From positions 1-46,349 of the forward strand of contig CAIMUF010000072.1 in assembly GCA_903844635.1 (NCBI GenBank): 46,349 bases of DNA. The letters are read 5' to 3'. The notes below the pieces were generated by a model, which made no database searches, was not told where the DNA came from, and worked only from the letters and a program-made list of their open reading frames with translations. Made by a program: the position numbers and the translations under genes. Of the stretch, positions 39,898-46,349 are shown one piece after another. Each line of letters begins with the position of its first letter. Position 1 is the stretch's first letter. The stretch comes from an uncultured Sulfuricurvum sp. (lineage in GTDB: Bacteria > Campylobacterota > Campylobacteria > Campylobacterales > Sulfurimonadaceae).

Positions 39898-39926
39898 TTG
39901 ACAAATTGTCACATTTCAATTATTAT
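39898..39926 (+). promoter_or_regulatory. Sigma-70-like promoter with overlapping palindrome upstream of the T1SS operon
   Basis: TTGACA (39898-39903), 17 bases, then TATTAT (39921-39926) is a near-consensus promoter 100 bases before the TolC-like gene. The palindrome TGACAA-a-TTGTCA (39899-39911) covers the -35, a plausible repressor site. The gap 39797-40026 contains no gene and is very AT-rich. Confidence 0.6.
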
Positions 39927-40026
39927 TTTTATATAGAATTGCTATTGATAATAAAAAACATGATTTACCTACAATCGGCACGTGGTTTTACGATTTGTAA
40001 ATCTTTATAATATAAAGGCTATATAA

Positions 40027-41436
40027 ATGAAAAACAAATGGGCTATTATTACAACACTTTCAATGTGTGCCATTTCTGCATTAAATGCACTTTCTTTACA
40101 AGAGGGGGTCGATGATACTCTTAGCACCAATCCAATCGTACAAGAGCGGCTTCACAACTATCGTGCAACTTTAGAAGATTTACGAACGACTGAGGCGCAG
40201 TATCTTCCCACATTGGATTATACAGCGACCATTGGACGTGAGAAAACAAATTCACCAAGTACAAGCTTTAATAGTGTTTCACTAAATGGATATGAGCACT
40301 CATTGCAACTGACACAAAATCTTTTTAATGGCTTTGGGACGACACACGAATCGGATTATAATAAAGCACGTATTTTAGCCGCAGCATACAATTATGTCGA
40401 AAACGCCAATGACGTAGCTTTTAACTTTACGACAGCTTATATAAACGCTCTTAAAACACGCGATATCATGTTTGTTGCGCAGTCCAATGTGAAATACAAT
40501 GATGACATTGTAATCAAAGTAGAAAAACTTTTTAATGCGGGTCTAACAACGCGTTCAGAGGTTGAAAAAGCTGATACTTCTCTTTCTCTGGCTAAATCAA
40601 ATTTTGTCGTTGCTCAGAATAATCTCGATGATGCACTTTTTAATTTAGAACGTATTTATGGTAAAAAAGTTTCTCCTTCCCAAATGGAAGGACTCTCTTT
40701 TTCGGGAGAATTACCAGATTCAATTGAAGAAATGAAAGAATATGCACAGCTTCATAATCCTTCTATTTTAGTCAACGATTACAATATCAAAGCAGCTCAA
40801 GCTCAAAAACAGGTTGCACAAAAAGGATATTATCCTAGCATTGATGCCTTTGCACGGCAAAGTTGGGCAAATAACGTTGGTGGAATACCCGGGAATGATG
40901 ATCGTTTTAAAGCTGGACTGACTCTTAATTATAATTTGTATCGTGGTGGAGCTGATGAGTCTCAAATTCATAAAAGTTTGAGTAAGATCAATCAGGAATC
41001 TGAAACGAGAAGAGATAATCTACGTAAGTTAGACGAACAAGGATCGCTTTCATGGTCTGCTAAGAAAAATTTAGCGGATCAAATAGTTCATCTTAAGCGC
41101 TATGAGATTTCAAGTAAAAGAACATTGGAACTGTATCAAAAAGAGTATGATTTAGGTCGCCGTACGTTGCTGGATTTACTCACAGCTCAAAGTGATCATG
41201 TCTCAGCACAAACACAAATAATTCGTGCTGAAAATGATTTGATGCTTGCTCATTATCGAATTTTAGATTCCATGGGAACGATGGTTCCATCGATTCTTAG
41301 GACCCAAGAAAGTGCCCTGATTGCACGAGTTGGATTGAAATCATTGGATAATCGACTGGATAATAATGAGCGTATTGAAAACCTTATTTTCGCAGATAGA
41401 AAAATAGATAAATATAAAAGAGAAATTGAAAAGTAA
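40027..41436 (+). CDS. TolC-family outer membrane protein of type I secretion
   Basis: This 469-residue protein has a signal peptide (KWAIITTLSMCAISALNALS) and the doubled TolC repeats: NPIVQERLHNYRATLEDLRT with QYLPTLDYTATIGRE in the first half, NPSILVNDYNIKAAQAQKQV and LLDLLTAQSDHVSAQTQI in the second. It forms the outer-membrane channel for the ABC transporter and adaptor encoded next. It most resembles the LapE/AggA branch that serves large adhesins. A Lys-rich ending is usual. Confidence 0.9.
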   Translation: MKNKWAIITTLSMCAISALNALSLQEGVDDTLSTNPIVQERLHNYRATLEDLRTTEAQYLPTLDYTATIGREKTNSPSTSFNSVSLNGYEHSLQLTQNLFNGFGTTHESDYNKARILAAAYNYVENANDVAFNFTTAYINALKTRDIMFVAQSNVKYNDDIVIKVEKLFNAGLTTRSEVEKADTSLSLAKSNFVVAQNNLDDALFNLERIYGKKVSPSQMEGLSFSGELPDSIEEMKEYAQLHNPSILVNDYNIKAAQAQKQVAQKGYYPSIDAFARQSWANNVGGIPGNDDRFKAGLTLNYNLYRGGADESQIHKSLSKINQESETRRDNLRKLDEQGSLSWSAKKNLADQIVHLKRYEISSKRTLELYQKEYDLGRRTLLDLLTAQSDHVSAQTQIIRAENDLMLAHYRILDSMGTMVPSILRTQESALIARVGLKSLDNRLDNNERIENLIFADRKIDKYKREIEK

Positions 41437-41487
41437 TATTTAGATACACTGTGAAGTAAAAGAATTTGTTGATTAGGGTAATAATAG

Positions 41488-43665
41488 ATGAAGAATGAGC
41501 AATCCAGTATAAGTGATCCAGAAGGAGCAGCTTTTGGTGTTGATCCTCTATTGCAATGTTTGGTTTTATTTACCCATATTTATCATAAGCCTTACAGTGC
41601 TGAAGTCCTTATGGCCGGACTGCCTGTTTCTCCTTTTGGGGGAGCTCTTCAGCTTTTTAATTTAAAGTCATCTAAAGGGCTTTTTGCTCGTGCAGCAAGT
41701 CGTGCTGGGTTAAAAAGTACATTAGTACATCGTCATTTACGTGATATTTCTCCTTTGCAATTACCCATGATTTTACTTTTGGAAAATAATAGTGCTTGTA
41801 TATTGGACTCTTTTTCCTCGGATTTAAAAACATGTAAAGTTATACTTCCTGCTGAAGAAGCAGTAGAAGAAATTGTCCCTATTGACGTTTTAGAAAAAGA
41901 ATATGCAGGGTATGGATTTTTGATCAAGCGACCATTTGTGTATGATGAAAATGACTCTTTGACACTTGATGTTAAGCATAAACATTGGTTCTGGGATACT
42001 TTAAAGCTTTCAAAAAATATTTACCGTGATGTAATTTATGCTACTGTACTTGTCAATTTATTTGTCTTGGCAACTCCAATGTTTACAATGAGTGTTTATG
42101 ACCGTGTTATTCCTAATAATGCAACTGAAACGCTGTGGGTGTTTGCTGTAGGTGTGTTGATAATTTATTTACTTGATACTTTTTTAAAATTTACTCGGGC
42201 AATGCTGTTGGAGAGTGCGGGTAAAAAAAGTGACGTCATTATGTCATCCATTATTTTTGAAAAAGTTTTGGATCTTAAAATGTCATCTCACCCAAAATCC
42301 GTTGGGTCCTTTGCCAGTAATCTGAAAGACTTTGATTCGATACGTTCATTTTTAACCAATGCGACACTCACGGCGTTAGTAGATTTTCCTTTTGCTATTT
42401 TATTTTTAATCGTCATTGGATATATCGGTGGTTGGGTTGTCGTCGTTCCGATCACAATCATGCTTCTTATCGCAGCGTATGCTCTATTTATGCGCCATCC
42501 CTTGCGAGAAAGTATTGAACAAAGCCATAAAGCATCTGCGGCCAAAAGTTCCATTCTTATTGAAGCGTTACAAAACATCGAAACGTTGAAAACCTTGGGA
42601 ACAATGGGGCAGATGCAATGGCAATGGGAAGAAGCCACTGGGGAAATTGCCCAAAAAAGTTTAAAATCACGTCTTATCTCAACATCAATCTCAACGATTA
42701 CTGGCTATCTCACACAATTGACGACAGTTGTAACGGTTATCGTTGGGGTTTATATGATTGGTGAACATGAATTGAGTATGGGTGGATTAATCGCTATTAT
42801 GACTTTGGCTGGTCGAACGGTTGCCCCGATGGGACAAGTGGCTTCCCTGATTTCAAATTACTCAGATGCAAAATCCGCTTATGATGTTATCGATACGATT
42901 ATTTCACAACCGATGGAGCGACCGCACGGTAAGAAATTTGTAGCCCGTTCCCAATTGAAAGGTGAAATTGAGTTTCAAGGCGTCAATTTTGGATATGAGG
43001 ATTCCCAGTTTAGTGCTTTAAAAAATCTCTCATTTTCGATTAAAGCGGGAGAAAAAATAGCGATTATTGGTCGTATCGGTTCCGGTAAAAGTACGATAGC
43101 CAAGTTGTTGCTTAATTTATATCAACCTCAGAGCGGTTCGATTTTACTGGATGGTATTGATATCAATCAAATTGATCCTGCAGATTTGCGTAAAAACATT
43201 AGTTACGTTTCCCAAGATATTAATCTTTTTAAGGGTAATGCAAAAGACAATATTGCGTACAGAAATACACAAGTATCGGATGAACAGATGATTCGTGCAT
43301 CGGTTATCTCAGGCTCTGATGAGTTTATACGTCGTCATCCTTTGGGCTACGAAATGCCTATCGGTGAGCGTGGAATGGGTCTTTCAGGCGGCCAGCGTCA
43401 AAGTATCGGGATTGCTCGAGCCTTATTATTGGAATCACCAATCGTCATCATGGATGAGCCGACAAATGCCATGGATCAACTTAGCGAGAATCGATTGATT
43501 GCTAATTTACAAACGTATTTAGTGGATAAGACAGCCATCATTATTACGCAAAAAAATACGGTTTTACCTTTGGTTGACAGAATAATTGTAATGAATGAAG
43601 GTGAAATTTATTTGGATGGACCTCGTGACAGTGTCATCGCGAAGCTTTCAGGAGGTCAAGTATGA
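41488..43665 (+). CDS. Type I secretion ABC transporter (LapB/RTX-adhesin type)
   Basis: This 725-residue protein has an N-terminal C39-peptidase-like domain (about residues 15-130). It begins DPLLQCLVLFTHIYHKPYSA as in adhesin exporters, where the domain binds substrate without cutting. A six-helix membrane domain follows (about 180-470), with MFTMSVYDRVIPNNATETLW. The ATPase domain has IIGRIGSGKST (about 526-536), LSGGQRQSIGIARALL and VIMDEPTNAMD. It overlaps the adaptor gene by ATGA. It likely exports the adhesin encoded at 45713. Confidence 0.93.
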   Translation: MKNEQSSISDPEGAAFGVDPLLQCLVLFTHIYHKPYSAEVLMAGLPVSPFGGALQLFNLKSSKGLFARAASRAGLKSTLVHRHLRDISPLQLPMILLLENNSACILDSFSSDLKTCKVILPAEEAVEEIVPIDVLEKEYAGYGFLIKRPFVYDENDSLTLDVKHKHWFWDTLKLSKNIYRDVIYATVLVNLFVLATPMFTMSVYDRVIPNNATETLWVFAVGVLIIYLLDTFLKFTRAMLLESAGKKSDVIMSSIIFEKVLDLKMSSHPKSVGSFASNLKDFDSIRSFLTNATLTALVDFPFAILFLIVIGYIGGWVVVVPITIMLLIAAYALFMRHPLRESIEQSHKASAAKSSILIEALQNIETLKTLGTMGQMQWQWEEATGEIAQKSLKSRLISTSISTITGYLTQLTTVVTVIVGVYMIGEHELSMGGLIAIMTLAGRTVAPMGQVASLISNYSDAKSAYDVIDTIISQPMERPHGKKFVARSQLKGEIEFQGVNFGYEDSQFSALKNLSFSIKAGEKIAIIGRIGSGKSTIAKLLLNLYQPQSGSILLDGIDINQIDPADLRKNISYVSQDINLFKGNAKDNIAYRNTQVSDEQMIRASVISGSDEFIRRHPLGYEMPIGERGMGLSGGQRQSIGIARALLLESPIVIMDEPTNAMDQLSENRLIANLQTYLVDKTAIIITQKNTVLPLVDRIIVMNEGEIYLDGPRDSVIAKLSGGQV

Positions 43666-44999
43666 GTCCTAAAAAAAAGTTTAATTTTGATGCCAATGAT
43701 TATCAGTTTATGCGAAGTATCTCTGCAGCTGTTTTAGAGGATACGCCGCATAAATTGCGTTTTGTGTTTATTTTTTGGATGGTAACGGTATTCGCTTTTT
43801 TCTTGTGGGCAGCTTTAGCACCTATTGATGAGCTTGTAAGAGGAGATGGTAAAGTTATTCCCGGTGGTGAAAATCAAATGATTCAACATCTTGAGGGTGG
43901 AATTCTTAGTGGAATTATGGTTAAAGAAGGACAAAAAGTCAAAACTGACGAAATCCTGCTTAAAATTGATAATATAAAATCCTCTTCTACGTATGAAAGT
44001 TCTCAGTATAAATCAGGTGAATTACGTGCACGAATTATACGTTTGCGTGCTGAATCCACTGGTGGATCTTTTTCACCATCTGATGCGGATATGAAAGCAA
44101 TTCCCATGAAGATTATGGAAGAAAGAAGCTTGTTTTTATCCAATAAAGAGCATTTGGAATCTCAGATAGCTTCATTGCAGGATCAATATGCACAAAAGCA
44201 AAGCGAACTGCTCGAAGCTCAAGGTCATATTAGTGAGCAAAAACATGCTCTTGATCTTATTCGTGAAGAGGTCGCTATTTCTGAACCGATGGTGGCTCAA
44301 GGGATTAAACCTCGTGTAGAATTTCTAAAATTACAGCGCGAATATAGTGATGTTAATGAACGATATAATGCGGTACGATCATCTATCCCAAGACTCCGCT
44401 CAGCTATCAATGAAATTACCAGCAAGATGCGTGAAGCGCGATCAGAATACGTTACAAAAGCACGTTTAGATCTTAACCAAGCCATAACTGAGTATCAGCG
44501 TGTCGGTGCTGAAAGTTCGGAATTGGCCGATCAAGTAACGCGTACGACAATTAAATCACCCATTAATGGTATTGTCCAAAAATTGTATGTTAACACAGTT
44601 GGCGGAGTTATAAAACCTGGGGATAATTTAATTGAAATTGTCCCGACAGAAGGTGGATTGCTTATTGAGGCAAAAATAAAACCTGCGGATATTGCATTTA
44701 TTTATCCTGGACAAAAAGCTGTTGTTAAAGTAACGGCCTATGACTTTTCAACGTATGGTTCATTAAATGGTATTGTATCAACCATTAGTCCTGATACGGA
44801 AACGGATGATAAGCAAAATGTTTATTATATTGTTCGAATTCAAACGAATAAAAAGTATCTTGGTACAAAAGAAAAACCACTGAAAATCATTCCCGGAATG
44901 ATGGTAAATGTTGATGTCATTACTGGTCAAAAGACGGTTTTGGAATACATTCTCAAACCTTTGCTTCGTGCAAAACAATATACTTTTTCGGAGCGTTAA
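43662..44999 (+). CDS. HlyD-family membrane fusion protein of type I secretion
   Basis: This 445-residue adaptor has one membrane segment (about residues 29-50, FVFIFWMVTVFAFFLWAALA). APIDELVRGDGKVIPGGENQ and HLEGGILSGIMVKEGQKVK (lipoyl-type half) follow, then a long coiled coil (about 120-270), then the second half with TTIKSPINGIVQKLYVNTVG. It bridges the ABC transporter to the TolC-like channel. A strong ribosome site (ggagg) lies upstream. The regulator gene starts at its last base. Confidence 0.93.
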   Translation: MSPKKKFNFDANDYQFMRSISAAVLEDTPHKLRFVFIFWMVTVFAFFLWAALAPIDELVRGDGKVIPGGENQMIQHLEGGILSGIMVKEGQKVKTDEILLKIDNIKSSSTYESSQYKSGELRARIIRLRAESTGGSFSPSDADMKAIPMKIMEERSLFLSNKEHLESQIASLQDQYAQKQSELLEAQGHISEQKHALDLIREEVAISEPMVAQGIKPRVEFLKLQREYSDVNERYNAVRSSIPRLRSAINEITSKMREARSEYVTKARLDLNQAITEYQRVGAESSELADQVTRTTIKSPINGIVQKLYVNTVGGVIKPGDNLIEIVPTEGGLLIEAKIKPADIAFIYPGQKAVVKVTAYDFSTYGSLNGIVSTISPDTETDDKQNVYYIVRIQTNKKYLGTKEKPLKIIPGMMVNVDVITGQKTVLEYILKPLLRAKQYTFSER

Positions 45000-45592
45000 T
45001 GAAACTTTATATTGTGAGTTCAGTGGATACTGTTTTAGAACATTGGGGTAGGGCGTTAAAAATTTTTCATCCTATACAACTCAAAACTATTACGGAGCTC
45101 AATCGTCCTAACGAAGGTGTAGTTTTTATACATGATTCGTCGCTGAGTGATTCTGAACTGGATGATTTTATCCGTGCCGGATTAAGTAAAATTATGATTT
45201 TATCCATGGTACCTGATTTTAATAAGGCTCAACAAGTGCTCAATGCTGGTGCTATGGGGTATGGAAATGCTTTGATGCATGAATCCCATCTTCAATCGGC
45301 ATATCAAACCATTGAAGAGGGAAAAGTATGGCTGTATCCTGATTTTATTGCAGCCCTTATCAGTCGTCTAGCTGAATCTCAACCGAAGGCTATTAGCGAG
45401 CATAAAGAGCTGAATAAATTATCAGTTCGAGAAAGAGAAGTTGCCTTGTTGCTGGCTCAAGGAATGACACATAATGAAATCTCTGAAAAGTTAGATATTA
45501 CTGTCCGTACGATCAAAGCTCATTGCTCGGCTATTTATGAAAAACTCGCTGTCAAAGACCGTTTAGCCCTTTCTCTTCTCCTTCATTCATAA
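44999..45592 (+). CDS. LuxR/NarL-type regulator with degenerate receiver
   Basis: This 197-residue protein ends in a LuxR-type helix-turn-helix (LSVREREVALLLAQGMTHNE and TVRTIKAHCSAIYEKL, about residues 141-183). The N-terminal part resembles a receiver domain, with Asp46 in VVFIHDSS as possible phosphoacceptor. The usual acidic pair near the start is reduced to SSVD, and the conserved late Lys after GAMGY is absent. It may work without phosphorylation. It is transcribed with the secretion genes and directly before the adhesin gene, so it may control that gene. Confidence 0.85.
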   Translation: MKLYIVSSVDTVLEHWGRALKIFHPIQLKTITELNRPNEGVVFIHDSSLSDSELDDFIRAGLSKIMILSMVPDFNKAQQVLNAGAMGYGNALMHESHLQSAYQTIEEGKVWLYPDFIAALISRLAESQPKAISEHKELNKLSVREREVALLLAQGMTHNEISEKLDITVRTIKAHCSAIYEKLAVKDRLALSLLLHS

Positions 45593-45620
45593 TTTATACT
45601 TTAATATGACAAGTATGTGA

Positions 45621-45641
45621 TACTAAACCTTTTGTTTAGTA
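45621..45641 (+). promoter_or_regulatory. Perfect hairpin TACTAAAC-N5-GTTTAGTA between regulator and adhesin genes
   Basis: An eight-base perfect inverted repeat (45621-45628 and 45634-45641) lies 28 bases after the regulator stop and 72 bases before the adhesin ATG. There is no clear T tract, so it may be a weak terminator or an operator. A candidate -10 (tacaatagtat region, 45648-45658) lies just downstream. Confidence 0.4.
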
Positions 45642-45712
45642 CCTTAGTACAATAGTATTACTTTCTTAATAGTGTTAAAATAAGAGAATTATTTATATTA
45701 TGAGGATTTACT

Positions 45713-46349
45713 ATGGCACGAATTATTGGATATGTAAAAGCAGTAGAGAATGGAACATTTTTTGTCAAAGATATACACGGAAATATTCGTCAGTTAAAAG
45801 CTGGTGATGTTATTTCTGAGGGTGAATTGGTCTATGGTGACCAAACAAATGTAAAAACTGCAAAAATTATTATTGATATGGCTAATGCAGGTGCTGCTGA
45901 TATTACACTTGCTGGAAATAGTGCTCTAAATTTTGATACTTCTTTACTCAAAAGTATTTTTTTAAGTGATGACGCTGTTATTCATACTGATTCTCTCAAA
46001 AGTGCCCTTAACATTGTTGATCCTGCATTAATAGATGATAAAAATAATGATAATGAAACAGCTGCCGGTAATGAAGTCATTATGAGTGAAGATTCGACTT
46101 CCGTTGTATTTGCAGATCGTGACGGATTAGTTAAGGATGTTAGAACACTATTGGATTTTACGGCAGTAAATGTAGAGCAGCCTAATGAGACTATTGATAC
46201 TTTTAGACCGGTTCTTACCATTACTATTAACGGTAACACCGATGGGGCACCTACGATCACGATTCCAGACACCAATGGAGCAACCGCTGGGGATAAAACC
46301 GTTACGGAAACGGATGGCCCAATTGCGGGTGACTTTACCATCACGGCAC
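45713..46349 (+). CDS. LapA-like giant adhesin, N-terminal part (runs off the right edge)
   Basis: The ATG at 45713 (gagga upstream) opens a frame that has no stop before the window ends (212 codons seen). Residues 1-105 form a retention module (IIGYVKAVENGTFFVKDIHG, LKAGDVISEGELVYG, then ITLAGNSALNFD). In LapA-type adhesins this module plugs the TolC channel. TAAG at residues 116-119 matches the LapG protease cleavage motif of Pseudomonas LapA in both sequence and approximate place. Repetitive Thr/Gly/Asp-rich sequence (TITINGNTDGAPTITIPDTN) begins near residue 175. It is presumably exported by the adjacent type I system and mediates surface attachment. Confidence 0.85.
   Translation, partial: MARIIGYVKAVENGTFFVKDIHGNIRQLKAGDVISEGELVYGDQTNVKTAKIIIDMANAGAADITLAGNSALNFDTSLLKSIFLSDDAVIHTDSLKSALNIVDPALIDDKNNDNETAAGNEVIMSEDSTSVVFADRDGLVKDVRTLLDFTAVNVEQPNETIDTFRPVLTITINGNTDGAPTITIPDTNGATAGDKTVTETDGPIAGDFTITA

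Noticed and set aside
45982-46344. 120-codon minus-strand frame at the right edge
   Set aside because: Antisense to the adhesin, whose retention module and TAAG motif on the plus strand are clear.

Overview
The window looks like a Campylobacterota (former Epsilonproteobacteria) chromosome carrying a complete lambdoid, HK97-type siphoprophage. The host call rests on the gene order fapA (DUF342) - ruvA - ddl - alpha/beta hydrolase - murF, and on a MurF with an N-terminal membrane domain; I recall both from Campylobacter, Sulfurimonas and Sulfuricurvum relatives. The genus cannot be fixed by reading alone. No tRNA, rRNA, CRISPR array or insertion sequence was seen.

Positions 1-32763 are prophage. 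The first 261 bases are an almost exact copy (2 mismatches) of 32503-32763, the 3' end of the integrase gene plus its downstream att region. The left junction is therefore preceded by the tail of a second integrase gene, most simply explained by a tandem related prophage upstream. From left to right: a replication protein with a candidate origin inside its gene (455-1830), a probable late regulator and HNH nuclease (2076-2739), a candidate cos region (2914-3030), terminases, portal, protease and capsid (3040-8423), head-tail joining genes (8434-10229), tail tube, G/GT chaperones with a -1 frameshift site, tape measure, tail tip and fibre genes (10307-17516), two membrane proteins, then a lysis cassette (18557-19784) with a DUF5675 protein where an endolysin is expected.

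On the minus strand, the LexA-like repressor, a membrane-anchored HIRAN protein and a lipoprotein gene broken by one stop codon form a probable lysogeny-expressed operon (21402 to 19786). Diverging from it is the early operon: a small regulator, a Rha-type antirepressor, a second small regulator flanked by two copies of an unexplained non-coding element, a DNA methyltransferase, a RecE-like nuclease, RecT, an HNH protein, RusA, SSB, many small overlapping genes, excisionase and integrase. In the circular phage genome this operon would read through int and attP into the replication genes, so integration separates them.

From 32793 to 38463 is the host fapA-ruvA-ddl-hydrolase-murF operon, followed by terminators, a HIT hydrolase and an OmpA-like protein on the other strand. 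From 40027 to the end is a type I secretion locus (TolC-like protein, ABC transporter, HlyD-like adaptor, LuxR-type regulator) and the start of a large LapA-like adhesin with a retention module and a TAAG motif resembling the LapG cleavage site.
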